A stretch of DNA of 64,000 bases from Anaerobaca lacustris (GTDB taxonomy: Bacteria; Planctomycetota; Phycisphaerae; Sedimentisphaerales; Anaerobacaceae): the NCBI RefSeq assembly GCF_030012215.1, contig NZ_JASCXX010000014.1, forward strand, positions 1 to 64,000. Reading direction: 5' to 3'. The first letter of the stretch is position 1; the number at the start of each line of letters is the position of its first letter. Made by a program: the position numbers and the translations under genes. Shown piece by piece: positions 51,649 to 60,910 of the stretch. The notes below the pieces were generated by a model. It saw nothing but the letters and a program-made list of their open reading frames with translations, was not told the origin of the DNA and did no database searches.

Positions 51649-54612
51649 ATGTGTAGAAAAACGGTGGTCTTGATGCTGGCCCTGCTTGTGCTGGGCGTGG
51701 CGGCCGAGGGCTGGGCGGCCGAATTGGCGCATCGCTGGAGCTTCAACGGGGACCTGAGCGACTCGATTGGAGGGCGGGACGCCGTGATCGTGGACCTGGG
51801 CGCCAACAACGCCGTCCTGTCCGACAACGAGGTCACCCTGACCGGCGGCGCCAAGGGCAGCAGCGACTACATCGACCTGCCCGACGGCATCGTCAGCAGC
51901 CTGGGTGATTTCGTCACGTTCGAGGCGTGGGCCACGCAGATTTCGGTGCAGAACTGGTCGCGCATCTTCGATTTCGGCACGAGCACGGCGCACAACGTGT
52001 TCATGAGCTGGACCAGTGGGACGACGTTGACCGCCGATCGAGTCGAATGGCTCGGTCCGAACGGCAGCAACACGCTGGACAACACCAACGCGCCGTACAC
52101 GCTGGGTGTGCAATACCACATCGTTTGCGTGTTCGACGAGGGGCTGGTCACGTGGTACACCGCGCCGGCCGACAGCGACAGCATCGGCGATGCCAAGGGA
52201 TCGTTCCAGTCGGCCAACCGTCTGTCGACGCTGGCCGACACCAACGTCTGGCTGGGCCGCTCGCAATGGGAAGACAGCACCGCCAACGCCAGCTTCAACG
52301 AAGTCCGGCTCTGGAAGGGCGCGCTGACACGCGCCGAGATCGACAAGCTTCATCGCATGGGCCCGGATGGATTCAATCCCAACGTCGCCTACGATCCTTC
52401 TCCCGCCGACAAGGCGACCGATGTTCCACGCGACGTGGCTCTCGCCTGGAGTGCGGGCGAATCGGCGGCGACGCACGATGTGTACTTCGGCGGCTCGGCC
52501 GAGGACATCGAAGCGGCCGAACGGGGCAATCCGATGGGCGTGCTGGCCAGCCAGGGGCAGGCGGGCACGATGTACACGCCGCCGGCTCGTCTGGACTTCG
52601 AGCAGACCTACTACTGGCGTGTCGATGAGATCGCGTCGGACAACACGATCTTCCGGGGCGATCTCTGGAGCTTCACGGCCGAACCGTTCGTCTATCCGAT
52701 CGCCAACGTCGTGGCCACGACCAGCGCCGTGAACGTCGAACCCGGGACTGGACCGGAGAACACCGTTAACGGCTCCGGGCTCGACGCCGACGACAAGCAC
52801 TCGATCAACGCGGCGGACATGTGGCTGGGCCAGCCGGCCGAACCCGGCGAGACGGTGTGGATTCAGTTTGAATTCGACGGCGTCTACAAGGTCCACGAGA
52901 TGCTCGTCTGGAACTACAACGTCATGTTCGAGCTGATGCTCGGTTTCGGGCTCAAGGACGTGACGGTCGAGTATTCCACCGACGGCGCCGAATGGGCGAC
53001 GCTGGGCGACTTCGAGTTCGCCCGAGGCACCGCCCGGGCCGGCTATGCCGCCAATACGACGGTGGACTTCCAGGGCCTGGCCGTCAAGTATGTCCGTCTG
53101 ACGGTCAACAGCGGCTACGGCATGCTGGGTCAGTACGGTCTCAGCGAGGTCCGCTTCCTGCACACCCCCGTCCAAGCCCGTGAGCCCAAGCCGGCCTCCG
53201 AGGCGACGGACGTGCAGATCGACGCCGTGCTGACCTGGCGTGGCGGTCGCGAGGCGGCCTCTCACGAGGTGTACCTCGGCACGGATGAGGCGGCGGTCGC
53301 CCCCGATGCGGCGCCGGTCGCCACCACCGGTGTGGGCCGCTACAATCCTGCCGGCCTGATGTTGGATACGACCTACTACTGGAGAGTCGACGAGGTCAAC
53401 GACGTTGAGGCCATCGACCGATGGGAGGGTCTGGTCTGGACCTTCTCCACACAGGAGTTCGTCATCGTCGACAACTTCGAGAGCTACACCGACGACGTTG
53501 AGGCCGGCGAGGCCATCTTCGACACCTGGCTCGACGGGTGGGTCAACGGGACCGGCTCAACGGTCGGCTACATGAATTCGCCGTTCGCCGAGCAGACGGT
53601 GGTCAATAGCGGTCGGCAGTCGATGCCGCTGTTCTACGAGGGCGATTCGCGGGCCGACTTCACGATGGACGCCCAGGACTGGACGGCCGGCGGCGCGACG
53701 ACGCTGGTGCTGTTCTTCCGCGGCGCCGCCGACAACGGAGCCGGACAGCTCTACGTGACGGTCAACGGCACGAAAGTGACGTATCCGGGCGTGTTGACCA
53801 GCCCGGTCTGGAAGCAGTGGAACATCGATCTGGCGTCGATCGGGACGAACCTGACCAATGTTCGGACGTTCAGCATCGGCGTTGACGGCAGCGGCTCGGG
53901 CCTGCTGCGGATCGACGACATTCGTCTGTATCGGGAGGCCCCGGAGCCGATCGTTCCGGCCGATCCGGGCACGGCGGGTCTGGTTGCCTATTACATGATG
54001 GACGGCAACGTGCAGGACAGCTCGGGCAACAACCGCCACGGCACGCCGTTCAACGATCCGCCCTTCGCCCAGGCCCCGGCCGGGTTCGGCCAGGCGATCC
54101 AGTTCGACGGCTTCGCCGATTATGTCGAGCTGCCGATCGGCTCGCTGATCGCCTCGCTGCGAAGCGTGACGTTCTCGACGCGGATCCTGTTCGACGGGAC
54201 GGGCGCCACTTGGCAGCGGGCCTTCGACTTCGGGACCGGCGCGACCGCCTACATGTTCCTGAGCCCGAACAACGGGGCGACGAACAGTCCGCGTTTCGCT
54301 ATTACGACCAGCGCCGGCGGCGGCGAGTCGATCGTGACGGCGCCGGCGGGTCTGACGCCGGGACAATGGCACCACATCGCGGTGGTGATCGACGCCGACA
54401 GCATGATGCTGACGCTGTACGTCGATGGCCAGGCGGTCGACAGCACCGTGACCGGGACGGTTCCGGCGGACCTGGGCCAGACGACGCAGAACTGGCTGGC
54501 CCGGTCGCAATACGCGGCCGATCCGTACTTTGCCGGCTCGCTCGATGAGTTCCGGATCTACAACCGCGCTTTGTCGGCCGGCGAGGTCAGCTACCTGGCC
54601 GGCGACCGCTGA
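51649..54612 (+). CDS. Large secreted LamG / discoidin / FN3-like multidomain protein
   Basis: A 987-aa exported protein. Signal peptide 1-23 (VVLMLALLVLGVAAEGWAA), then an N-terminal LamG domain (about 26-235), FN3-like module with HDVYFGGSAEDIEA and YYWRVDEIA (245-345), discoidin-like domain with VWNYNVMFELMLGFGLKDV (360-510), second FN3-like module (515-600), carbohydrate-binding-like module from VIVDNFESYTDD (605-765), and a second LamG domain to the end. From the first FN3 module on, it parallels the protein at 4932-7844, which has a different N-terminal domain. GAAGGAGGACAGG precedes the ATG. It ends in a strong terminator and is thus monocistronic. Likely surface adhesin or glycan-binding protein. 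Confidence 0.82.
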   Translation: MCRKTVVLMLALLVLGVAAEGWAAELAHRWSFNGDLSDSIGGRDAVIVDLGANNAVLSDNEVTLTGGAKGSSDYIDLPDGIVSSLGDFVTFEAWATQISVQNWSRIFDFGTSTAHNVFMSWTSGTTLTADRVEWLGPNGSNTLDNTNAPYTLGVQYHIVCVFDEGLVTWYTAPADSDSIGDAKGSFQSANRLSTLADTNVWLGRSQWEDSTANASFNEVRLWKGALTRAEIDKLHRMGPDGFNPNVAYDPSPADKATDVPRDVALAWSAGESAATHDVYFGGSAEDIEAAERGNPMGVLASQGQAGTMYTPPARLDFEQTYYWRVDEIASDNTIFRGDLWSFTAEPFVYPIANVVATTSAVNVEPGTGPENTVNGSGLDADDKHSINAADMWLGQPAEPGETVWIQFEFDGVYKVHEMLVWNYNVMFELMLGFGLKDVTVEYSTDGAEWATLGDFEFARGTARAGYAANTTVDFQGLAVKYVRLTVNSGYGMLGQYGLSEVRFLHTPVQAREPKPASEATDVQIDAVLTWRGGREAASHEVYLGTDEAAVAPDAAPVATTGVGRYNPAGLMLDTTYYWRVDEVNDVEAIDRWEGLVWTFSTQEFVIVDNFESYTDDVEAGEAIFDTWLDGWVNGTGSTVGYMNSPFAEQTVVNSGRQSMPLFYEGDSRADFTMDAQDWTAGGATTLVLFFRGAADNGAGQLYVTVNGTKVTYPGVLTSPVWKQWNIDLASIGTNLTNVRTFSIGVDGSGSGLLRIDDIRLYREAPEPIVPADPGTAGLVAYYMMDGNVQDSSGNNRHGTPFNDPPFAQAPAGFGQAIQFDGFADYVELPIGSLIASLRSVTFSTRILFDGTGATWQRAFDFGTGATAYMFLSPNNGATNSPRFAITTSAGGGESIVTAPAGLTPGQWHHIAVVIDADSMMLTLYVDGQAVDSTVTGTVPADLGQTTQNWLARSQYAADPYFAGSLDEFRIYNRALSAGEVSYLAGDR

Positions 54613-54672
54613 TCGCAGCGTATGAACGCGACGTGCCCTGAGGCATACGGGGGCACGGCCATAGCCACAACC

Positions 54673-54709
54673 ACGGGGCCTGCATCGGCATGGTGCAGGC
54701 CCCGTTTTT
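54673..54709 (+). terminator. Intrinsic terminator of the LamG gene
   Basis: A perfect 12-bp stem, ACGGGGCCTGCA with TGCAGGCCCCGT, 9-nt loop, then TTTTT. It lies 60 bp after the stop codon and is the clearest rho-independent terminator in the window. The following 124 bp to the next promoter contain nothing recognisable. Confidence 0.92.
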
Positions 54710-54833
54710 CGTCTATTCTCCGCAGGAACGCCGGCGTAATGGGAGACCCGAGCGGGGAGCCGGTGATTCCGACCACACACCCCCAGGGGGCCGGCGCGTC
54801 TCCGGGATGTAACAAAATCCCATCGGGCGCAAC

Positions 54834-54862
54834 TTGACAGAACGGGAGCAGGCCTATATGAT
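54834..54862 (+). promoter_or_regulatory. Strong sigma-70 promoter for the lipoprotein-TIGR03663 operon
   Basis: Perfect TTGACA, 17-bp spacer, TATGAT (five of six). About 90 bp before the start codon at 54954; best consensus match in the window. Confidence 0.75.
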
Positions 54863-54953
54863 GCCTGTCCTTAACCGCCGGGCCGGCGTGAGTCGCGTGG
54901 GCCGAGTCAGCGAAGTGTTGATGCGAAGTTCTGGACTTATTGAGGTCAAGGAA

Positions 54954-55805
54954 ATGAGAAAGAGGAATGTGGATTCGACGCTGAAATTGATCTCCCTGAT
55001 GTTGCTTGCCGTGGCGCTGTGCTTCGGCCTGTCCTGCAAGGAAAAGGAGCCGGGTCCGGCACCGGCGCCGCAACAGCCGGCCGAGCAGACGCCCGCTGCG
55101 ACGGAGGAGCCTTCGGCGGCCGCGAAGCTGGCCGACGCGGTGAAAGAGGAAGTCAAGGAGGTTGTGGAAGAGGTCAAGGAGGCGGTCCAGTCAACGGTCC
55201 AGATGGCGCCCCTCGACATCCAACTGCCCAAGCCCATGTTCGTTGGGACGCCCCAGGATACGCGCGTGCCTAACCTCCGGAAGCCTACGGGCAAGGCCCG
55301 TCCGCCGTTCCTGGCACCGGTCGGCGCCAAGCTCCTGTCGCTGAACAAGCCGGTTTCGGCCAGCGACGAAGAGCCCATCATCGGTGACATCGAGATGATC
55401 ACCGACGGCGACAAGGAAGCCGCAGACGGCAGCTATGTCGAGCTGGGGCCGTTCCTGCAATGGGTACAGATCGACCTCGAGCAGGAGGCCGAGATCGCCG
55501 CGATCGTGGTGTGGCACTACCACAAGCAGCCGCGCGTGTACTTCGACGTCGTCGTGCAGATTTCCAACGACAAGGACTTCATCACCGACGTCAAGACCGT
55601 GTTCAACAATGACATCGACAATTCATCCGGCCTGGGCATCGGCACGGACATGCACTACACCGAGACGTCTGAGGGCGAGTTGATCGACTGCGTCTCTCAG
55701 GGCACGCCCAAAGGTCGCTACGTTCGGCTCTACAGCAACGGCAATACGAGCAACGACCTGAATCACTACATCGAGGTGGATGTCTACGGCAAGCCGGTGC
55801 AATGA
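54954..55805 (+). CDS. Discoidin-like lipoprotein of unknown function
   Basis: A 283-aa protein with lipobox ALCFGLSC (C about 23), a Pro/Ala/Glu-rich and helical linker (VKEEVKEVVEEVKEAVQSTV), then a beta-sandwich region (about 130-283). The latter, with ITDGDKEAADGSYVELGPFL, WVQIDLEQEAEIAAIVVWHY and RYVRLYSNG, resembles F5/8 C discoidin domains that bind glycans. It probably sits in the envelope facing the periplasm or surface. It overlaps the next gene by 4 bp (ATGA). Confidence 0.68.
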   Translation: MRKRNVDSTLKLISLMLLAVALCFGLSCKEKEPGPAPAPQQPAEQTPAATEEPSAAAKLADAVKEEVKEVVEEVKEAVQSTVQMAPLDIQLPKPMFVGTPQDTRVPNLRKPTGKARPPFLAPVGAKLLSLNKPVSASDEEPIIGDIEMITDGDKEAADGSYVELGPFLQWVQIDLEQEAEIAAIVVWHYHKQPRVYFDVVVQISNDKDFITDVKTVFNNDIDNSSGLGIGTDMHYTETSEGELIDCVSQGTPKGRYVRLYSNGNTSNDLNHYIEVDVYGKPVQ

Positions 55806-57481
55806 TACGGCGAAGCTGGGCCCCTTTCGAGAAAGGGGCCGGACTATACGGATTCGTGATCTTCGTCGTGGCACTCGGGGCATTGGCGACCCGAGTGCCA
55901 CGACTGCCAATACGGCCCATGCATACCGATGAGGCCGTGCATGCGGACAAGTTCCGCGATCTTCTGGAAGCGGGCAAGTACGAGTACGATCCGCACGAGT
56001 ATCACGGCCCGACGCTGAACTACCTCACTCTGATCCCCGCCTGGCTTCGCGGCCAGCAGGAATACGCGGAGATCACAGAGGCAACACTTCGCATCGTTCC
56101 GGTCGTCTTCAGCGTGGCCCTGATCGGCTTGACTGGATTCCTTGCAGGGGGACTGGGACCAGCGGTGATGGCGGCGGCCCTCTTCACGGCCGTCTCGCCT
56201 GCGATGTTTTTCTACAGTCGCTACTACATCCAGGAAATGCTATTGATCTGCTTCACCTTCGGCGCCATCGTCTCGGGCTATCGCTACATGCGGACGAAGG
56301 CGCTTGTGTGGATGGTGGCGGCCGGCGTCTCGCTGGGGCTGATGCATGCGACGAAGGAGACGTGTATCATCGCGTTCGGTGGCATGGGCCTGGCCGCGGG
56401 ACTTCTGGTTCTGGTCCATATCGTCAGAGAGAGATCTTGGCGCGCTGGTTTCGCCGGCGTGCGGTGCGGGCATGTCGTCGTCGGTCTGGTCGCCGCCGTC
56501 GGCATCTCGGCTCTCTTCTATTCCTCGTTCTTCACCCGGTCGCAGGGGATTTGGGACTCGTACCTGACATACGCGACGTACCTGGCCCGAGGCGGCGGGC
56601 ACGACACCACGCACGTTCATCCGTGGCACTACTACCTCCAGATGCTCGCTTTCGCCAGATACGAGGGCGGCCCGGTCTGGAGCGAAGGGGCGACCCTCCT
56701 GCTGGCGGTCGTGGGGCTTATCGTGGCCGTTCGAGGCAAGCCCGTCTGTGGCATGGACCCGACCCTGCTGCGGTTTATTGCGATTTACACGGTGGCCTTG
56801 ACGGTGGTCTATTCCGCGATCCCCTACAAGACACCCTGGTGCCTGCTGGGCTTCCTGCACGGGATGATTCTCCTGGCCGGCGCCGGCGCGGTCGCACTGC
56901 TGAGCTGGATGCGCCGGCCCGCCACCCGCATGGCAGTTGCCGCGCTGCTGGTCGTCGCGGCGGGGCACCTGGCCTTCCAGAGCTATCGTGGCAGCTTCAC
57001 CTGCCACGCCGACAGCCGCAATCCGTATGTCTACGCGCACACGACCGAGGATATCTTCGCGGTGGCAGACGCTATTCGGGAGTACGCCGGTGTGGGCGGA
57101 CTGGGCGAATCGGTGCCGATCCAGGTGGCGTGCTCGGGCAAAGACTACTGGCCGCTGCCCTGGTACCTTCGGTCCTATGCCGTTGCCTGGTCGGTCGAGC
57201 TTCCGCCGAAGATCGGACCGTTGATCGTCATCTCGGATGATCTGGAAGGCGCCCTGGCTCGGCGGCTCTACGTTGAGACGCCGGCCGAGGACCGCCGGAT
57301 GTACATGTACCTGTTCGACGATCCCTACTACATGTGGCTGCGTCCTCAGGTCAAACTGCTCGGCTTCGTTCGCAAGGACGTCTGGGAACTCCTCCAGCAG
57401 CGGCCGGACCCGACCGAACTGTTGAAGGACATGCATGACAGGCAAGCCGGACAACCCGCAGAGGTCGTTCGTCCGCAGTGA
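55802..57481 (+). CDS. TIGR03663-family membrane glycosyltransferase-like protein
   Basis: A 559-aa polytopic protein with about ten membrane helices. The first periplasmic loop RPMHTDEAVHADKFRDLLE and following YEYDPHEYHGPTLNYLT match the GT39/PMT-like fold of family TIGR03663, where the acidic loop is catalytic. Family members are linked to lipid-linked oligosaccharide transfer or flippase function. The C-terminal part is soluble and periplasmic (VACSGKDYWPLPWYLRS). It is coupled to the lipoprotein upstream and its last 47 bp overlap apbE. Confidence 0.78.
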   Translation: MIRRSWAPFEKGAGLYGFVIFVVALGALATRVPRLPIRPMHTDEAVHADKFRDLLEAGKYEYDPHEYHGPTLNYLTLIPAWLRGQQEYAEITEATLRIVPVVFSVALIGLTGFLAGGLGPAVMAAALFTAVSPAMFFYSRYYIQEMLLICFTFGAIVSGYRYMRTKALVWMVAAGVSLGLMHATKETCIIAFGGMGLAAGLLVLVHIVRERSWRAGFAGVRCGHVVVGLVAAVGISALFYSSFFTRSQGIWDSYLTYATYLARGGGHDTTHVHPWHYYLQMLAFARYEGGPVWSEGATLLLAVVGLIVAVRGKPVCGMDPTLLRFIAIYTVALTVVYSAIPYKTPWCLLGFLHGMILLAGAGAVALLSWMRRPATRMAVAALLVVAAGHLAFQSYRGSFTCHADSRNPYVYAHTTEDIFAVADAIREYAGVGGLGESVPIQVACSGKDYWPLPWYLRSYAVAWSVELPPKIGPLIVISDDLEGALARRLYVETPAEDRRMYMYLFDDPYYMWLRPQVKLLGFVRKDVWELLQQRPDPTELLKDMHDRQAGQPAEVVRPQ

Positions 57482-58424
57482 CTGGGCCTCGGTCCCCGAT
57501 GTGCATCGGTTCGCCCACCGCGCGATGGCGACGACGTTCGAGGTCGTTGTTCAGCACGAGAACAAGGTCTATGCACAACAGGCGGCCGATGCCACCTTCG
57601 ACGAGCTGGACCGGATCGAGCACGAGCTGAGTCGCTACGTCGAAAACGGCGACGTGGCGCGCATCAACAATCTCCCTGCCGGCCAGACGCTTCTGCTCGG
57701 CCTCGATACGTTCGAATGCCTCCGGATCAGTGCAAGGGTGCACGCGCAGACCGGGGGAGCCTTTGATGTGACGGTCGGCCTGCTTGTGGATTGCTGGCGC
57801 GACAAGGACAAGAAGCCTCGGACCCCGTCGCCGGAAGAGTTGGCGTTTGCACGCGAGCACACCGGCATGTCCCTGTTGCATTTGGACGCGAATCAATACA
57901 CTGTGCAACTGGCGGCCAGTCCCATTCGCGTGGACCTCGGAGGCGTGGGCAAGGGCTATGGCGTGGATCGCATGGCCGCGACACTGAGAGACTGGAGCAT
58001 CGAGCGGGCGCTGATTCACGGAGGGTTCAGCTCGGTCCTTGCGCTCGACGCGCCGCAAGGCGCCGCCGGATGGCCGGTGACGCTGAGCGACCCGCGCGAT
58101 CGGAGTCGGACGCTCGCGCGTCTGAATCTGAAACACGTTGCGGTCAGCGGGTCCGGATTGGAGAAGGGCAAGCACATCATCGACCCGCGAATCGGCCGGC
58201 CGATCGACGGGAAGATCGCTGCCTGGTCGGTTGCACCCGATGCGGCGACGGGCGATGCCCTCTCGACGGCCTTCATGGTAATGACGGTTGAGGAGGTTCA
58301 GGCCTACTGCGCGAGGCACACGGGGGTTGCCGGCCTGCTCATCTTGCCGACCGATCCCGACGTGCAACGGGACGAGCGTATCGTCGCCGTCGGGCCCTGG
58401 CGAGAAGGCGAACTGGTCTATTAG
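57435..58424 (+). CDS. apbE: FAD:protein FMN transferase (ApbE family)
   Basis: Attaches FMN to threonine or serine residues of flavoproteins. Motifs: RAMATTFEVVVQHE near the start, GGAFDVTVGLLVDCWR, VDLGGVGKGYGVDRMA and the metal-binding ATGDALSTAFMVM. The usual NLGG segment is replaced by IHGGFSSVLALD, so activity is likely but not certain. No signal peptide is visible although many ApbE proteins are periplasmic; a start inside (MATTFEV) is possible. The 5' end overlaps the TIGR03663 gene by 47 bp in another frame. Its target flavoprotein is not in the window. Confidence 0.85.
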   Translation: MTGKPDNPQRSFVRSDWASVPDVHRFAHRAMATTFEVVVQHENKVYAQQAADATFDELDRIEHELSRYVENGDVARINNLPAGQTLLLGLDTFECLRISARVHAQTGGAFDVTVGLLVDCWRDKDKKPRTPSPEELAFAREHTGMSLLHLDANQYTVQLAASPIRVDLGGVGKGYGVDRMAATLRDWSIERALIHGGFSSVLALDAPQGAAGWPVTLSDPRDRSRTLARLNLKHVAVSGSGLEKGKHIIDPRIGRPIDGKIAAWSVAPDAATGDALSTAFMVMTVEEVQAYCARHTGVAGLLILPTDPDVQRDERIVAVGPWREGELVY

Positions 58425-59194
58425 CTCGACGCCTTCGGATGCGGATCGGCGCCGTCCTGACCGACGTCGGGATTGTTCTGCGACAGCGCTCGTCTCAGTT
58501 CGAGCAATTCCGCCAGCACGGGCCAGGGCGTTCGCGTGACCGACAGCCGACTGTCCAGGTCGCAGGCCCACTCGACGGGAAACTCGCTGATGCGATACCC
58601 TTGGCGGATTGCCCGCAGGATGATCTCAATGTCGAACATGAACCCGTCGGTGACGCATTGGCCGTACAGGGTCCTGGCGACGTCGCCCTTGTACATCTTG
58701 AAACCGCATTGCGTATCGCTCAGTTGCCGGGGGACGCCGAGGAGGGTCCGGACCACGGCTTTGAACGTGCGCGAGAACAGACGGCGGTGCCAGGGCTGGT
58801 CTCGGAGGATGTCGCTGGCGATCAGTCGCCTGGAGCCGTGCGCGATGTCGCACTGATCCGTCTGGAGCATTTCGAGCCCCTGAAGGGCGTTGCCGTAGGG
58901 GATGCACAAGCCGCAGTCGGCGAACATGACGTACCGGCCCGTCGTGGCTGTCATGCCCGTCCGGACGGCGCAGCCTTTGCCGCGATGCGGCTCGTAGCGC
59001 AGGACGTCGAGACGGACCTCCGCGGGGACGCCGACCTTCCTCGCGACCTCCGCTGTGTTGTCCTGGCTGCTGTCGTCGACCACGATGATCTCGCCGGCGA
59101 GAGCGTTGCCCTTGAGAAACTGTGCGGCGGCCTCGATGTCACGGGCGATCTTCCTGCTCTCTTCATAGGCCGGTATGACGATCGATAAATCCAT
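58421..59194 (-). CDS. GT2 glycosyltransferase (dolichyl-phosphate glucosyltransferase-like)
   Basis: A 257-aa GT-A enzyme. SIVIPAYEESRKIARDIE and GEIIVVDDSSQDNTAEVA form the nucleotide-binding half, RGKGCAVRTGM follows, and DTQCGFKMYKGDVARTLYG is the acceptor-side motif of the Alg5/DPG-synthase group. The metal motif, usually DADL/DAD, reads FADCGLCIPYGNAL here, an atypical variant. No membrane helix is present at the C-terminus. AAGGAACGCA precedes the start. It converges with apbE, overlapping by 4 bp. Likely makes a polyprenyl-phosphate sugar, which a TIGR03663-type enzyme nearby could use. Confidence 0.83.
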   Translation of the reverse strand: MDLSIVIPAYEESRKIARDIEAAAQFLKGNALAGEIIVVDDSSQDNTAEVARKVGVPAEVRLDVLRYEPHRGKGCAVRTGMTATTGRYVMFADCGLCIPYGNALQGLEMLQTDQCDIAHGSRRLIASDILRDQPWHRRLFSRTFKAVVRTLLGVPRQLSDTQCGFKMYKGDVARTLYGQCVTDGFMFDIEIILRAIRQGYRISEFPVEWACDLDSRLSVTRTPWPVLAELLELRRALSQNNPDVGQDGADPHPKASS

Positions 59195-59239
59195 TGCGTT
59201 CCTTAACTCGTTGGCCGTGTCGTGCATGCCGTCTCGACC

Positions 59240-59267
59240 ATTATAGGCCAATCCGCACCGCAGGCAA
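59240..59267 (-). promoter_or_regulatory. Promoter of the GT2 gene
   Basis: On the minus strand TTGCCT, 16-bp spacer and a perfect TATAAT, about 45 bp before the start codon. Same hexamers and spacing as the promoter at 33-60. Confidence 0.65.
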
Positions 59268-59411
59268 GCTTCCCTTCTCGCAGGCCGGCCGGCGTCCTGG
59301 CGGGGTGTGCGAGACGCCGTTTCCCGTTCCGCGGGAAACGAGGGTGAACCGCAGGCTGCCACGGCTCGTATGTGCCTTCAAGGGCCAAAAGCCCGTGAAA
59401 GGGGTGATGGC

Positions 59412-60758
59412 ATGTTCAGACGGTTCTTGCTGGTCGCCATTGTCGTCTTATCTTCACCGATCTGCGAACCCCAGGCGTGGGCCCAGAGGAGCAACGCCTC
59501 TGTCGCAGTGATGCAGGCCGCTGGAGGCCGCCCATCAGGCGGCAACCGAATCTTGGATCCGCTGCCTCGGCACTGTCCGGAAAGCATCATCGTCAAGTTC
59601 TCCGGGGACGTCCTGGAAGAGGATCGAGATTCGATTCTGGGCCGGTACGGCTGTTTCGTAGTGCAGACCTGCGAACCCGGCATGTTTCATCGAGTGCGCA
59701 TTCCTCCGGGCGAGATGCCCGAGCGAGTCGTTCGGCTTCTCGAAATGGAGGACGTCGTTGAGTACGCCGAGTTGAACCACTTCGCGAGCCTCTATTTCGT
59801 GCCCGACGATCCATTTTACGCTCCCTACCAGTGGAACCTCCAGAACGAGGTGAGCGGCGGGATCAACATGGAGGCGGCCTGGGACATCGAGACGGGCGAC
59901 CCCAACGTGATCGTCGCCGTTCTCGACACAGGGGTTGCCTACGAGGACCACGGCCGTTTTCGGCAGGCGCCCGACCTGGCGCAGACGTCGTTCGTGGCCG
60001 GCTACGATTTTGTCAACGATGATGCCCATCCCAACGACGATCAGGGGCATGGAACGCACGTTACCGGGACCATCGCGCAGAGCACGGACAACGCACGCGG
60101 CGTCGCGGGCATCGCCTTCGGCTGTTCGATCATGCCGATCAAGGTGCTCGACAACCAAGGGGTGGGCAGCTCGTTCGACATTGCTCGCGGCGTCTACCAT
60201 GCGGCCGACAACGGCGCGCATGTGATCAACATGAGCTTTGGCAGCCCCGACCGTTCCCGCGCGGTAGAGCAGGCCCTGGTTTTTGCCTATGGCAAGGGAA
60301 TGACTATCGTCTGTGCGGCCGGCAACAACTTCGTGGACGGCAATCCGCCGTCCTATCCGGCGGCGTACGACGACTACTGCATCGCGGTCGGTGCCGTCCG
60401 ATACGATGACACCAGAGCGTATTACTCCAGCACCGGCCCCCATCTGGATGTCGTCGCGCCCGGGGGCGACCTGCGGGTCGATCAGAATCGCGACGGCTAC
60501 CCGGACGGCATCATCCAACAGACCTTCACGGTCGATCCAAGTACGTTCAACTACTACTTCTTTCAGGGCACCTCCTCGGCGGCGCCGCACGTCAGCGGGA
60601 TCGCGGCCCTGCTGATCTCCCAGGGCGTGACGGACCCGGATGCTGTCCGCGCCGCGATCGAAGGCACAGCGCGGGACGTAGGACCGCCCGGCTGGGACCC
60701 GGAGTACGGCTGGGGTGTGGTCGATGCGCACGCGGCCCTGCTGTATTGGATGCCGTAG
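59412..60758 (+). CDS. Secreted subtilisin-like serine protease (S8)
   Basis: A 448-aa exported protease. Signal peptide 1-25 (ending AWAQ), an inhibitor-like prodomain (about 55-125, SIIVKFSGDVLEEDRD), then the catalytic domain with D172 (VAVLDTGVAYEDH), H213 (DQGHGTHVTGT), the oxyanion Asn in CAAGNNFVDGN and S388 (GTSSAAPHVSG). All catalytic residues are intact. It has no C-terminal anchor or sorting domain, so it is probably released. Monocistronic between two differently oriented genes. Confidence 0.92.
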   Translation: MFRRFLLVAIVVLSSPICEPQAWAQRSNASVAVMQAAGGRPSGGNRILDPLPRHCPESIIVKFSGDVLEEDRDSILGRYGCFVVQTCEPGMFHRVRIPPGEMPERVVRLLEMEDVVEYAELNHFASLYFVPDDPFYAPYQWNLQNEVSGGINMEAAWDIETGDPNVIVAVLDTGVAYEDHGRFRQAPDLAQTSFVAGYDFVNDDAHPNDDQGHGTHVTGTIAQSTDNARGVAGIAFGCSIMPIKVLDNQGVGSSFDIARGVYHAADNGAHVINMSFGSPDRSRAVEQALVFAYGKGMTIVCAAGNNFVDGNPPSYPAAYDDYCIAVGAVRYDDTRAYYSSTGPHLDVVAPGGDLRVDQNRDGYPDGIIQQTFTVDPSTFNYYFFQGTSSAAPHVSGIAALLISQGVTDPDAVRAAIEGTARDVGPPGWDPEYGWGVVDAHAALLYWMP

Positions 60759-60799
60759 GCGCCCTCGCTGCCACCCTCGCTGAATCTCCCACGCACCCC

Positions 60800-60828
60800 T
60801 TGATTCCAGCGTCTCCTTCGGCTACCAT
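60800..60828 (+). promoter_or_regulatory. Putative promoter of the Tat-protein operon
   Basis: TTGATT, 17-bp spacer, TACCAT; 83 bp before the start codon at 60911. Similar in form to the promoter at 38637. Confidence 0.45.
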
Positions 60829-60910
60829 GATCTCACGGCTTTGATGTCGGGCGCGGAGGTTTGTACGGGCGTGACCGCATTGTGGGCAGGGCAGTAAGGA
60901 GCGTCGCACT

